From Verrucomicrobiota bacterium (GTDB taxonomy: Bacteria > Verrucomicrobiota > Verrucomicrobiia > Chthoniobacterales > Terrimicrobiaceae): a DNA stretch of 64,000 bases. Numbering within the stretch: position 1 is the stretch's first letter; each line of letters begins with the position of its first letter. The stretch lies in the NCBI GenBank assembly GCA_018970255.1, contig JAGWWS010000002.1:1-64000 (forward strand), read 5' to 3'. Both the position numbers and the translations under genes were made by a program. Of the stretch, positions 16,708 through 26,049 are shown one piece after another. The notes below the pieces were generated by a model, which was given only the letters and a program-made list of their open reading frames with translations, was not told the origin of the DNA and did no database searches.

Positions 16708-19556
16708 TGCGCAGGTGGACCGTCCGAAACCGTGCGGAATCCAAGCGTTTCATCGCTCATGAGTTCGTCGAGTTTGATGACGCGACGAGTGGATGCAGAT
16801 CCGGCCGGGTTTTTCCAGTTGCCTCCGCGAATGACGGGAATTTGTTCTCCCGGCATCTCGGGATCCTCGGCCAGGGTGGCGGTCCACTCTGAAACATTTC
16901 CGGCCAAACCGACGACTCCGTATGGGCTTTTGTCCGAAGCAGGCTGATTGACCGGACTGGAGCGCTTGAACCCATCCTGCTCTCCGCCTTTTTTAGGATC
17001 GGGGTTCGCGGTGAAATCAGCGCCAGTGTTTGCGCGCTTGAGTTCCTCCTCATCGCCCCATGGATATTTCCAGCCCTGCTGACCCCGGGCGACTTTCTCC
17101 CATTGCTCCTCGGTCGGGAGTTTGCGGCCCTTCCAATTCGCATAGGCGTAGGCGTCGAACCAATCGACGCCAAAGACAGGGGAATCCAAAGAGAGCGCCG
17201 CGCCTTGATACTGGCCCCATTTGCGCGCCCGGTTGAAGTAGCCGGGATTCGGGGGCTCGAGCTGGGTCTCATCCGCCCAGCCTTTTGGCACATGGGATTT
17301 TCCGGGCGGTTGGGATGGATGGGCGATTCGCGCGGCGAGACCGGGATCGGCGGCCAGCGCATCGAGGAATTTTTTGTATTCGTAAATCGAGACCTCGTAT
17401 TTCGAGATGTAGAATTTCGGCAGTTCCTTGCGCTCGTCCTGATAAGCGAATTCGCCGGCGGGAATTTCGATCATGGCTCCCAGATCATCGACCTGAATGA
17501 TGCTGGAACTATTGAGATGATAGTAAATCGCGAAACAGGCGGCGGCCGTGAGGGCCAGCGAGATGCTGCTTCCAATGATGACACGCGAGCGGCTTTTTTT
17601 GCGGTTTTCTCCCACAGCACGGGAGACAGCAATGTCGCGCGCTTGAATCTTCGCGGCATCGGCGGGGGCTGCTTTGGGCAATTTACTCTCGGCGAGTGCG
17701 GCAACCTCGGGCCATGTGATGGGCTGGTCCGCAGCACGAAGGAGACTGGCGGCAACCTCGCGGGCCGGCTTGGAGTCGGCGGATTGCGGCAGGGATTTGT
17801 GGATGAACCCGCCGAGAGCCTCCATCTCCGATGCATCGGAGGGAGTGGACGAGGAATCTCCACAGGCGATGTTCGCTAGTCGCGGGAGGCCTCCGGGTTT
17901 GAGCAAAATCGCCTCGGCAGTAAGCGGTTGATGGGCGATGCCTTCTTTCGAGAAGTATGCGAGGGCCTCAGCGACAACCTTGAAAATCTGGAGCGCAACC
18001 AAAGGCTTCAACGTTCCGCCTTGCGCCTGGATTTGTGCCAGAGTGGGAACGGGGGCGAATTCGCTGGAGTAAAAGTGGAAGCCCCTATCAGAACCGCCCT
18101 CATAAACAGCAGCGATGGTCGTGTGAGACACACGCGCCTTTGCGCGCGAGTCAGCGAGAAAGCGCTCCAGCACGGCAGAATCTTTGGCTGATTCCGGATC
18201 CAAAACGGTGAGCAAAACCTGACGCTCGATATTTGTTTGCCGGGCACGGTAGAGGCGCTCGGTTTGGAATTTTGCGGAGAGTGATTGGATTTCGTAATTT
18301 CCAAGCGTGGTTCCAACCAAATCGTCGGGGGGTAATTGGGCTCGGACCGGACCAGCCTTGGCCTTGATTGCTGGCGCGGGAGTTGGTTTGGCCTGCTGCG
18401 CCGCAGGGGAGACGGCAACATTGACCACCTTGGGAGCAACCGAGGCGACCGCTGGCTTTATCGATGTTTGAGGAGGTGGAGGCGGAGTTTGCGCAAGTGG
18501 CTTAGGGGGCGCCGCGGTGGCTGCAGGAGTCGGCGGAAGCGCAGGTTTCGCGACCGGCGCCGTGTTTTTGGGCGACACGGCGGGCACTGGTGAAGTCGGC
18601 GCAAAAGGGCGTGGAGCCGGTCCCCCCGGTTTTACAAAGCCGGTCGGCATCGACTGGGCAGGCTCTTCGAACTTTATGGTGGTCGTGGGAATCCGAGGAC
18701 TCGGTTTTGTGGGTCCCTTGACCAAATCGGCGGGAGCTGGAGGTAGTTTTTGCTGCTGAGGTTGGGGAGGAAGAGATGCGGTTGCCGGTTTCGATGTAAC
18801 AACAGCAGTTGGAGGAGGTGGCGGAGCAGAAGTTGGCTGGGGCGCTTGGGGCAGCGGCGCTGGTGTTGAGGATACGGGCTTAGATGGTTCCGGCGCAGAC
18901 GGCAAAGCCTTGGGAGAGACCGGAACCTCTGTTGCCACCTTTACAACCGGCGGCTCAGGCGAGGCAGGTTTTGCCTCACCTTTTTCTAAGGCAGGTAAAG
19001 CCTCCGGTTCATTCTTGGCTGATTTTTTTCGAGGGGTTTTCTTTTTTGTTTCCTTGGTTGAAGCGGGAGTTTCGGGTTCCGCCGTCTTCGGCACAGACGC
19101 GGAAGGGGTTGGTGTTTGGACTTTGGGCTCAGGTGTCGGAGCGGGCTGAGCCTCGGTCACTGGAGCCGAAACAACAGGCATGGGCGTAGGCTCTTCGACC
19201 CGAGGCTCACCGATCAGTTCCACAAGAGTCTTGCGGAGGGTTTCGGGATTCAGCGGCAGCGAAAGGAAGGGGGCTCCGGAGAGACGGTCCGCGTAGGGTG
19301 AGATATCGAATTTTGAGCTAAACAAAATCCGCATGTCCGGCAAAAAGGGCGCCACCGTGTCCCGCAGAGTGAACCCATCAGCCGGTGAGAAATAGACCTC
19401 GGAAATCAAAAGATCGCATCCGCCGTTTTCATTCATCCAGACGACTGCATCGTCCGAGTTGTGGGCGACACCCGGTCGGGGCCAGCCCAAATCAACGAGC
19501 ATTTTAGAAAGATCATCCGTGATTTGGGATTCGGTGAAAGCGAGGAGGATTTTCAT
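16704..19556 (-). CDS. Receiver-like, Pro-rich, pseudokinase, TM and FGE-sulfatase multidomain protein
   Basis: The 950-residue protein has five parts: a degenerate response-regulator receiver (1-117), a long Pro/Ala/Lys linker (120-410), a kinase-like domain (about 420-620), a transmembrane helix (659-680) and a formylglycine-generating-enzyme-like domain (690-950). The FGE part shows MIEIPAGEFAYQDE, GRKLPTEEQWEKVARG, YPWGDE, GLAGNVSEWTA and VIRGGNW. The receiver has Glu53 where the phospho-acceptor Asp is expected (LLISEVY). The kinase lacks the ATP lysine (LLTVLD, Thr450) and the catalytic Asp (AHQPLTAEA), and has NIA in place of DFG, so it cannot phosphorylate. The FGE domain would sit outside the membrane. 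The gene overlaps both neighbours by 4 bp. Confidence 0.8.
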   Translation of the reverse strand: MKILLAFTESQITDDLSKMLVDLGWPRPGVAHNSDDAVVWMNENGGCDLLISEVYFSPADGFTLRDTVAPFLPDMRILFSSKFDISPYADRLSGAPFLSLPLNPETLRKTLVELIGEPRVEEPTPMPVVSAPVTEAQPAPTPEPKVQTPTPSASVPKTAEPETPASTKETKKKTPRKKSAKNEPEALPALEKGEAKPASPEPPVVKVATEVPVSPKALPSAPEPSKPVSSTPAPLPQAPQPTSAPPPPPTAVVTSKPATASLPPQPQQQKLPPAPADLVKGPTKPSPRIPTTTIKFEEPAQSMPTGFVKPGGPAPRPFAPTSPVPAVSPKNTAPVAKPALPPTPAATAAPPKPLAQTPPPPPQTSIKPAVASVAPKVVNVAVSPAAQQAKPTPAPAIKAKAGPVRAQLPPDDLVGTTLGNYEIQSLSAKFQTERLYRARQTNIERQVLLTVLDPESAKDSAVLERFLADSRAKARVSHTTIAAVYEGGSDRGFHFYSSEFAPVPTLAQIQAQGGTLKPLVALQIFKVVAEALAYFSKEGIAHQPLTAEAILLKPGGLPRLANIACGDSSSTPSDASEMEALGGFIHKSLPQSADSKPAREVAASLLRAADQPITWPEVAALAESKLPKAAPADAAKIQARDIAVSRAVGENRKKSRSRVIIGSSISLALTAAACFAIYYHLNSSSIIQVDDLGAMIEIPAGEFAYQDERKELPKFYISKYEVSIYEYKKFLDALAADPGLAARIAHPSQPPGKSHVPKGWADETQLEPPNPGYFNRARKWGQYQGAALSLDSPVFGVDWFDAYAYANWKGRKLPTEEQWEKVARGQQGWKYPWGDEEELKRANTGADFTANPDPKKGGEQDGFKRSSPVNQPASDKSPYGVVGLAGNVSEWTATLAEDPEMPGEQIPVIRGGNWKNPAGSASTRRVIKLDELMSDETLGFRTVSDGPPAQ

Positions 19557-20560
19557 TGGGGCTTGCTTTGGAGGTAAAGGGGAAGTGGGTGTTCGCGCGC
19601 AAGGGTGCCTGGATCGGCACGGGTGTCCTGAAGTTCGCTGTTGTAGTAAATGCCCACCACATAGCCTGCATACTCCAGTACGACTCCATTCGATGGCGTG
19701 TAAACCGCGTTGAGCAATTCAGGCTCTTTTTCGGACCAATTCACAGGAGGGCTGATCCACTCGGTTTGAATCTGTGACTCGGTGAGAAGCACATTCCCGC
19801 TGGCGTCGCGATCGTAGAAGAAAACGTGCACCGCCATTCGACGCGGGTCGATTTTTGTATCAGGGCGGCCCTTGATCGCAATGCGAAGCTCCTTTGACCC
19901 AGCTGCGCCATCGGCCAATCGGGTGTCAACAATCCCCAAGCTGGCACCCGGCTGAAGACCGAATTCGTCACGCATATCGGCCCCCTCTGCCGCGGCCTCG
20001 ATAGTGGGGGCTGTTGGCGCTTCAGGAACCTTGATGGTGGCGAGCTTGCGTTGGGTTTGCTCCCGCAGTTCGGCAGGAAGCTCGGGCATCTCAAGGACTT
20101 TTTTGTAGGTGGAAAGTGCCTCAGCGGGTTTCCCCATTTTTTCCTGAAGCCTGGCGATTCTCAGGAGAATTCCAGCATCCGTTGGAACCAGCTTTTCCGC
20201 CTCCCGAATCTTGGAGAGTCCGAGATCAAAATCCCCAATGCGAAATGCCTTATCGGATTCACTTACCAACTCCTTGACCCGGTTCACCAGTGCGCTGTCT
20301 ACCGCTGGTTGATCAGCCGGCGTAACGGGAACCTGCTCAACAGGCGCTTGAGGAGGCATCTCGGCCGGGGCCGATGCAGACTTATTCGAGGAACCTGTCA
20401 AAAGCTTCACCACGCTTTGCTGGAGCCCCGGAAGAAAATGGATGCCGATCGCTAGAATTTGCACCACCAGAAACACACCCAATAAAGCAGCAGCGAGCTT
20501 GAAAGCCTTTCCGAGTGATGGTTTGCGGGGAGCGGGGTTCGTAACGACGGTCTGGCTCAT
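19553..20560 (-). CDS. Membrane-anchored TPR-like protein
   Basis: The 335-residue protein has one N-terminal transmembrane segment (about 22-44), a Pro/Ala linker, two TPR-like helical repeats (about 95-165, including DSDKAFRIGDFDLGLSKIRE and LQEKMGKPAEALSTYKKVLE) and a beta-rich C-terminal domain (about 195-335) with PRRMAVHVFFYDR and YAGYVVGIYYNSEL. It is the first gene of a three-gene operon joined by two ATGA overlaps. A role as scaffold for the downstream pseudokinase-FGE protein is inferred from this coupling only. The upstream gap to the methyltransferase operon is 63 bp, so read-through is possible. Confidence 0.7.
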   Translation of the reverse strand: MSQTVVTNPAPRKPSLGKAFKLAAALLGVFLVVQILAIGIHFLPGLQQSVVKLLTGSSNKSASAPAEMPPQAPVEQVPVTPADQPAVDSALVNRVKELVSESDKAFRIGDFDLGLSKIREAEKLVPTDAGILLRIARLQEKMGKPAEALSTYKKVLEMPELPAELREQTQRKLATIKVPEAPTAPTIEAAAEGADMRDEFGLQPGASLGIVDTRLADGAAGSKELRIAIKGRPDTKIDPRRMAVHVFFYDRDASGNVLLTESQIQTEWISPPVNWSEKEPELLNAVYTPSNGVVLEYAGYVVGIYYNSELQDTRADPGTLAREHPLPLYLQSKPQ

Positions 20561-20623
20561 TGGAGGAGCGGAATATCTATGTGTTGCCGCTGAAAAATCA
20601 AAGAGCGAATCCTTGTCGCCCGA

Positions 20624-21238
20624 TCATCCTCGAAACCGAAATCGCAAAAACGCCTCCCTGCCTTCGCGTCCCGAAAAGGTGGCAATCATTGTCTCACGAT
20701 GCAGCAAATCGAACTTCTGTCCGAAGAATTGTAGAACCTCGCTCATTTGCGAACCAAATGGCGGAGACTCAGGGTCCTGATTATCGGGATTCAGGAAGAA
20801 AATCCCGAAAAGCTGACCGCCGACCTTCAAACAGTCTGCTGCGGCGGCGACATAGTCGGATCTCCGGGTTGGCGGGATGGCGCAAAAACAGGTGTGCTCG
20901 AAAATAGCATCGAATGGACCAAGGCACTTCGCATCTCCGGCGAGGAAATCGCCGAGCACATATTCCTCCCCTCCCCCTTTTGGAAATGCCCGCGCCGCTT
21001 GCAATGCCGCCGGGGCGATATCGAATCCAACAACCTCCGCAGCACCCGCCGAGGCGATTGCGCGGACATCATGTCCAGACCCACAACCAGGCACCAAAAC
21101 CCGACCCGTCAGTGGCGTTTTTTTCAAAAAATCCAGAAGTGCCGGGTGGGGCGCATCCTTGTCCCAAGGCGTGTCGCCCGCGAGGTAGCGCGATTGCCAA
21201 TCAACGGCGGCGCCAGCGTGTTCCGAGCGAGATGCCAT
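20624..21238 (-). CDS. TPMT-family SAM-dependent methyltransferase
   Basis: The 204-residue enzyme begins MASRSEHAGAAVDWQSRY, followed by GDTPWDKDAPHPAL, motif I RVLVPGCGSGHD and a second acidic motif VVGFDI. FEHTCFCAIPP matches the thiopurine methyltransferase/thiol methyltransferase family, which methylates thiols, selenium or halides. It is the last gene of a five-gene operon, and its start lies 38 bp inside the preceding methyltransferase gene. The start at 21238 was chosen from the family N-terminus. Confidence 0.8.
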   Translation of the reverse strand: MASRSEHAGAAVDWQSRYLAGDTPWDKDAPHPALLDFLKKTPLTGRVLVPGCGSGHDVRAIASAGAAEVVGFDIAPAALQAARAFPKGGGEEYVLGDFLAGDAKCLGPFDAIFEHTCFCAIPPTRRSDYVAAAADCLKVGGQLFGIFFLNPDNQDPESPPFGSQMSEVLQFFGQKFDLLHRETMIATFSGREGREAFLRFRFRG

Positions 21239-21944
21239 ATTGGAATTTCCGGGCGTGTTCACGGATGAGGAACGGAATGTCCTTCTCGAATTCGAGGTCA
21301 AAATGCGGCGCGAGAACAGCAGCCAGAACTTCGCGCGAGGTGTGAGAACCGGGCTTTCCGCCAAGCCAGTTCGACGGCGGTGTGAATTCAGCGAGCCAAG
21401 AAAATGGCGTTGCGAGCAAAAGCTGCCCGCCCGGCGCAACCAAATCCGGGAGGCGTTCGAGGAATCTCATCGGCTCCGGGAGGCGACAGATGAGGTTTGC
21501 GGCAAGAACCACATCGAAGCCGCGAAGCCCGGAGTTCAAAGACATCGCATCGCCGACCTCGAAGGAAACCCGCTGCGCGTCAATACCTGCAGGAATTGTT
21601 GCTGCAAAATCCTGCCTGACCTCCCCCTCGAGTGCGACGGATGAGGAAACCGAGCCATTCGCCGCCAACCCTTTTGCGGCATCGATGAAAGCCGCTGAAA
21701 AATCCACTCCGACCACCCGTTCCGCGAAACGCGCCAGTTCGAATGACGAGCGCCCGACGGCACACCCCACATCGAGGGCGCTGGAATTCTTCGACCCGCC
21801 GTCGAGCAATTGGGAAACAACCCGCGCGGGAAAGCCCCATGCTTCCGCGGGAACCGGCAAACCGCGCGCAGCTTCCCCGAACTCGGCGTAATGGAAAAAC
21901 AGGTAGTCCTCCACCATGCGCCGCTCCTCGTAGGGGTTCGCCAT
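21201..21944 (-). CDS. Stand-alone 4-mercaptohistidine N1-methyltransferase-like protein
   Basis: The 247-residue protein matches the C-terminal methyltransferase half of ovothiol synthase OvoA: MANPYEERRMVEDYLFFHYA, ALDVGCAVGRSSFELAR, VVGVDFSAAFIDAA, and AANLICRLPEP with a downstream FEKDIPFLIREHARKFQ. In ovothiol biosynthesis this domain N-methylates 4-mercaptohistidine after the iron-dependent sulfoxide synthase has acted. That N-terminal synthase is not in the window. It starts 1 bp after the squalene-synthase-like stop, and its 3' end overlaps the TPMT gene by 38 bp. Confidence 0.75.
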   Translation of the reverse strand: MANPYEERRMVEDYLFFHYAEFGEAARGLPVPAEAWGFPARVVSQLLDGGSKNSSALDVGCAVGRSSFELARFAERVVGVDFSAAFIDAAKGLAANGSVSSSVALEGEVRQDFAATIPAGIDAQRVSFEVGDAMSLNSGLRGFDVVLAANLICRLPEPMRFLERLPDLVAPGGQLLLATPFSWLAEFTPPSNWLGGKPGSHTSREVLAAVLAPHFDLEFEKDIPFLIREHARKFQYGISLGTRWRRR

Positions 21945-21945
21945 A

Positions 21946-22827
21946 TCAGGGTCGCGGGGCGAAGACGGCACGGAAGAAAGCCGACCACACTGCGAAGCGC
22001 GGCACCTTGAGGTTCTCCCCGAGCGGATGCTCGGCAACCATCGCCAGCGTCTTCGTGCCAAGTTCGAGCGGCAACAGGCAAGCCGCGCGGAGCATTCGCG
22101 GTGCAACAGCCGCCGCATACTCCCGCCCGGCTTCAAGCAGCGCAGCGGCATTTTGCATCTCGGGATAAAACCGCTCGTCCGGAATATAAATCCGACCGCG
22201 GGCGGCATCGCCACGGCGGTCCCGCAGGATGTTCACAAGTTGGAGCCCCTGCCCGAAGCGGTGCGCAAGCGGCAGCAGTTCCTCCAGAGGGCGGTTGGCG
22301 TATCCAGGGATGTTTTTGAAACAAATGCGCGTCCAGAATTCGCCAACACTTCCCGCAACCTTCGCAGTGTAATCGGAGACTTCCTCCGGCGAGAGCGGAA
22401 ACGCGGGCGAGTCGTCCTCCGCCGCCGGGAAGCGCTCGATGTCAAAAATCTGCGCGCCAAGAATGGTGCGCCAAACCCCGAGGATTTCCCCCGAATCCGG
22501 CAAGGCGGGAATCGCCGAGAGGAGTTGCGGGAACACCGCCAGCAAATCCCGCTCGGCACCGGACAATCCAAGGTCGGGGCATTTTTCGGGAAACGAATCC
22601 GGCAGAGCGCGCAGAAGTGCGAGGCGCTGGAAGTCGGGCGCGGAAGACGCATCGGCAATTGTGTCCGAAGCACGCGCCAGCATGTAGGCAAGCGAGAGGG
22701 TCGGGCGCACGGATGCCGGCAGCACGCGCAGCGAGAGTTGGAACGACCGCGCACAGCGCCTCACCAGGACATCGAATGCCCGCGTATCGAGGATGGTTGC
22801 GGACAGCGGCTTCGCGGCGGGACTCAC
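21946..22827 (-). CDS. Squalene/phytoene-synthase-family protein
   Basis: The 293-residue protein has the trans-isoprenyl diphosphate head-to-head synthase fold. It contains LSLRVLPASVRPTLSLAYML, the first aspartate motif ASDTIAD (Asp55 and Asp59) and the second, NILRDRRGD (Asp203 and Asp207), followed by GRIYIPDE. The metal-binding aspartates are retained, so it may be active. The first motif resembles squalene synthase rather than phytoene synthase. It starts at GTG overlapping the alpha-E stop as GTGA. No hopanoid or carotenoid genes adjoin it, which is unusual for this family. Confidence 0.8.
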   Translation of the reverse strand: MSPAAKPLSATILDTRAFDVLVRRCARSFQLSLRVLPASVRPTLSLAYMLARASDTIADASSAPDFQRLALLRALPDSFPEKCPDLGLSGAERDLLAVFPQLLSAIPALPDSGEILGVWRTILGAQIFDIERFPAAEDDSPAFPLSPEEVSDYTAKVAGSVGEFWTRICFKNIPGYANRPLEELLPLAHRFGQGLQLVNILRDRRGDAARGRIYIPDERFYPEMQNAAALLEAGREYAAAVAPRMLRAACLLPLELGTKTLAMVAEHPLGENLKVPRFAVWSAFFRAVFAPRP

Positions 22828-23783
22828 AGCCACCGGCAATAGGTGCCCCAAAGGGCGTTGGAAACCGCGCCGAGGCGCACCTGGATTTGGTCGAGGTATT
22901 GGTGGAGCCCGGTTTGGAAAATCTGGTCCACCGTTGTGAAATCCAAATTCGAGCGGAGCATTCCGGACAAACGCTCCGCCTCGTTCGCAAAATGCCCGCG
23001 GTCGGACCCCGAGATGCTGTGCAGGGCGAGGTCGAGCGCATCCACGCAAAACCGGATGGAGCGCGGGAACGAGTCGTGGAGGACGAGGAACCCGGCGACA
23101 TCCCAAGCCGAAACGCGCCCGTGGCTGAGCTTGAAGTAGGCTTCCATCGCGCTGCAGGAGCGAAGCACTGCCATCCATTGCGTGATGTCCACATTTCCGC
23201 CGACTTCTTCCTCGCTGGGCAACAACACATGGTATTTGAAATCGAGGACGCGCGAAGTGGAGTCCGCCCGCTCGATGTATTTGCCGGCTTGCAGAAATTG
23301 CCACCCCTCGCCGTGTGTCATCGTCGCATCGGTCACGCCTTGGAACGCATGCAACCTTCCGACCAACCCACGGTAAAAGCCAATCGGGCTCTCGCGGAAC
23401 GCCGCCCGCGCTGCGGGGCTGTGTAGATAAAGAAACTGCCCGTTCAACTCCTCCCACATCTCGCTCGAAATCTGCTCGCGAACCGTCCGCGCATTTTCCC
23501 GGGCGCAAGTGACGCTCGAGAGAATCGAGTTCGGGTTGGTTTTTTCAAAAGTCACAAAATCCATCACCGAGTCCGGCGATGGCTCCGGGTGCAGGGTTTC
23601 GAAGAGGTCTTTGTCCTGGAGAGTAGCGAGGATGGGCAGCCAATGCCCGTCGGAGGAACCGGAATTCTGGTCCTCGAAATCCAGCACGAGCTGCATGTTG
23701 ACATCTAGGATGCGCGCGCAGGTCTCGGCACGCTCGAGGTAGCGGCTCAGCCAGAGGCAGGAATCGGCGACCCGGCTCAGCAT
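22824..23783 (-). CDS. Alpha-E domain protein (DUF403)
   Basis: The 319-residue helical protein begins [20 protein letters not shown], the standard alpha-E opening, and also shows [23 protein letters not shown] and [19 protein letters not shown]. Alpha-E proteins nearly always accompany circularly permuted ATP-grasp enzymes in a predicted peptide-forming or modifying system whose product is unknown. Here it overlaps the ATP-grasp gene by 7 bp and the synthase gene by 4 bp. It is probably cytoplasmic, with no signal or membrane segment. Confidence 0.88.
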   Translation of the reverse strand: MLSRVADSCLWLSRYLERAETCARILDVNMQLVLDFEDQNSGSSDGHWLPILATLQDKDLFETLHPEPSPDSVMDFVTFEKTNPNSILSSVTCARENARTVREQISSEMWEELNGQFLYLHSPAARAAFRESPIGFYRGLVGRLHAFQGVTDATMTHGEGWQFLQAGKYIERADSTSRVLDFKYHVLLPSEEEVGGNVDITQWMAVLRSCSAMEAYFKLSHGRVSAWDVAGFLVLHDSFPRSIRFCVDALDLALHSISGSDRGHFANEAERLSGMLRSNLDFTTVDQIFQTGLHQYLDQIQVRLGAVSNALWGTYCRWL

Positions 23784-25228
23784 GCGTCCCCCTCGTCCAA
23801 AACCCAGGTGTCCTTGCTCCCCCCGCCCTGCGAGGAGTTGACCACGAGCGAACCCTTGCGCATCGCGACGCGCGTGAGCCCGCCCGGGATGATTGTGCAT
23901 TTCTCGCCCATCAAAATGTATGGGCGCAGGTCGATGTGCCGACCCTCGAATTTGCCGTCCACATAGCAGGGCGAGCGCGAAAGGCTGATGACCGGCTGCG
24001 CGATGTAGCCGCGCGGGTCGGCGATGATCGCGGCGCGGAATTTTTCGACCTCCGCCTTGGTGGCTTGGGGTCCGATCATCATCCCGTAGCCGCCGCTCTC
24101 GTTCGCCGCTTTGACCACGAGTTTCTCGAGATTTTCCAAAATGAACTTCCGGTCCGACTCCACCGCGGAAAGGTAGGTCTCCACATTTTGGATCAACGGT
24201 TCCTCGCCGAGGTAGAATTTGATCATCGCGGGGACATAGTAATAGGTGACCTTGTCGTCCGCGACGCCCGTGCCGAGCGCGTTCGCCAGGTTCACGTTCC
24301 CCTCGCGGTAGGCGTTCACGATTCCCGGCACACCGAGCACCGAGTCCTTCCGGAAAACCGTGGGATCGAGGAAATCGTCATCGACCCGGCGGTAAATCAC
24401 ATCGACCTGCTTGAGCCCCTTCGTGGTCTTCATGTAGACCCGCGCGTCCTGCACCACGAGGTCCTGGCTCGTCACAATCTCGATGCCCATGGAACGCGCG
24501 AGAAACGAATGTTCGAAGTAGGCGGAATTGTAGATTCCAGGGGTCAAAACAACCACCGTTGGGTCGGGGTTGCCCCCGGGCGCGACATGGCGCAGGGCGG
24601 CGAGGAGTTCCTGCGGATAAGCATCGACCGGACGCACCTGGTGCCGCGAAAAAAGTTTGGGGAAAACCCGCTTCATTGCCTGCCGGTTTTCCAGGAGGTA
24701 GGAGACACCGGACGGGCAGCGGCCGTTGTCCTCGAGCACCATGTAGTTGCCATCCGCGCCGCGGATCATGTCCGTGCCGCAAATGTGGATGTAGATTCCA
24801 TGCGGCACATCGAAGCCCACCAACTCCGGGCGGAAGTGTTTCGCCGTGGCGATGATCTCCCGCGGCACGATGCCCTCCTTCACGATCCGTTGGTCGTGGT
24901 AGATGTCCTGGAGGAAAAGGTTCAGCGCGCACAACCGCTGCTCGAGCCCGCGCTCGATGGTCTTCCATTCGTTCGCCGGAATGATGCGCGGCACCAGATC
25001 GAACGGCATAATCCGCTCGGTGCCCTCGTCGCCGCTGTAAACCGTGAACGTGATTCCCTGGCTGATGTAAGCCGCCTCCGCCAGCGCACGCTTGCGCTCG
25101 AAAGCCGCGGCATCCATTTCCGAAAACCGCTCGAGGAGGCGCTTGTAGTGCGGACGCACGGTTCCATCCGCCCCGAACATCTCGTCGAAAAAACCGCCGG
25201 TGTCGTAGTTGTCAAAAAGACCCTGCAT
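23777..25228 (-). CDS. Circularly permuted ATP-grasp protein (DUF404/DUF407)
   Basis: The 483-residue enzyme contains [92 protein letters not shown] and the terminal [23 protein letters not shown] (split here for length: [23 protein letters not shown]). These are hallmarks of type-2 circularly permuted ATP-grasp proteins, which probably form amide bonds at ATP cost. It is the first gene of the five-gene operon. Neither a transglutaminase-like partner nor the anbu peptidase often found with this pair is present; a terpenoid-synthase-like gene and two methyltransferases follow instead. Confidence 0.9.
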   Translation of the reverse strand: MQGLFDNYDTGGFFDEMFGADGTVRPHYKRLLERFSEMDAAAFERKRALAEAAYISQGITFTVYSGDEGTERIMPFDLVPRIIPANEWKTIERGLEQRLCALNLFLQDIYHDQRIVKEGIVPREIIATAKHFRPELVGFDVPHGIYIHICGTDMIRGADGNYMVLEDNGRCPSGVSYLLENRQAMKRVFPKLFSRHQVRPVDAYPQELLAALRHVAPGGNPDPTVVVLTPGIYNSAYFEHSFLARSMGIEIVTSQDLVVQDARVYMKTTKGLKQVDVIYRRVDDDFLDPTVFRKDSVLGVPGIVNAYREGNVNLANALGTGVADDKVTYYYVPAMIKFYLGEEPLIQNVETYLSAVESDRKFILENLEKLVVKAANESGGYGMMIGPQATKAEVEKFRAAIIADPRGYIAQPVISLSRSPCYVDGKFEGRHIDLRPYILMGEKCTIIPGGLTRVAMRKGSLVVNSSQGGGSKDTWVLDEGDAC

Positions 25229-25279
25229 AGCCTAGTGTGCAGGATTTCCAAAGCCAGAGGCTGTTGGAAGGATAAAAAT

Positions 25280-25798
25280 CTACTCCTTTGCCGGTGCGAG
25301 AGGGTCGAAATCCCCGGCGGATGCCACGCCCGAGAATTTCGGGTAAACAAACCGTGCCGTTGTCGACTCCCCGCGGGTCACGCCCCGGACCACCGGAACA
25401 TCCCGGTCGCGGATGAACGCGAGCGAAGCCGCTAGCAGCGCCGTGCCAACGCCGCGGTTGCGGTATTCGTGCAGGATCATCGGACCACTCACAAGGTGGT
25501 TGGTGGCATCCCGCGATGGATCGAGAAGCGAAGCCCCGATGATGCGGTTGCCGTGAACCGCGACGATGCAAGGCGGGTCGGATTGTTTGAAAGACTCCTT
25601 CACAGAACCCCCGATAAAATCCTCAAGCCGCCGCTGGAGGTCGCTCCAGGATGGATCGAGCCCGAACGCCGTCAGGATCGTGCGTTGCACAACCTCGTCC
25701 TCGTCCTTGGTCGCCACGCGGATCGATAGCGGCGGAACACTCCAGGAGATCCCGCCAAGGTTTTTGGCGTCCCAAGAAAAACAAACCCAGCGTTTCAT
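25280..25798 (-). CDS. GNAT-family N-acetyltransferase
   Basis: The 172-residue protein has the GNAT core: IVAVHGNRIIGASLLDP (beta4), the acetyl-CoA pyrophosphate loop HEYRNRGVGTALLAASL and a C-terminal VTRGESTTARFVYPKFSGV. The substrate is unknown. It lies 51 bp upstream of the ATP-grasp operon on the same strand and may be its first gene. The start MKRWVCFSW was chosen over a longer frame because GGGGGGACC precedes it. Confidence 0.7.
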   Translation of the reverse strand: MKRWVCFSWDAKNLGGISWSVPPLSIRVATKDEDEVVQRTILTAFGLDPSWSDLQRRLEDFIGGSVKESFKQSDPPCIVAVHGNRIIGASLLDPSRDATNHLVSGPMILHEYRNRGVGTALLAASLAFIRDRDVPVVRGVTRGESTTARFVYPKFSGVASAGDFDPLAPAKE

Positions 25799-25980
25799 TC
25801 CCGGGTCCCCCCGGCTCCCAAGCCCGCGGACCGCATCAGGAATTTCCCCTGTCACGGCGGCACACCCACCAGACGCACCCCATCAAAGCCGAAACAACAA
25901 TCGCAAAAGCAGCAAATGGCATAACTGGACTCCATCTCCCAAATCGCCCGCCAGCGGTCAATGGAATTCCCGGTGTCGGC

Positions 25981-26017
25981 AAAAGAAAAACGGGCACCGG
26001 AATGAACCGGCGCCCGT
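25981..26017 (-). terminator. Rho-independent terminator of the RRM gene
   Basis: On the minus strand ACGGGCGCCGG-TTCATT-CCGGTGCCCGT forms an 11-bp stem with one G-T pair, followed by TTTTCTTTT. It lies about 30 bases past the stop of the RRM gene. The rest of the gap 25799-26049 holds nothing I can assign. Confidence 0.8.
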
Positions 26018-26049
26018 TGCGTGTGAAATCAAAAGATTCCTTTGTCGCG

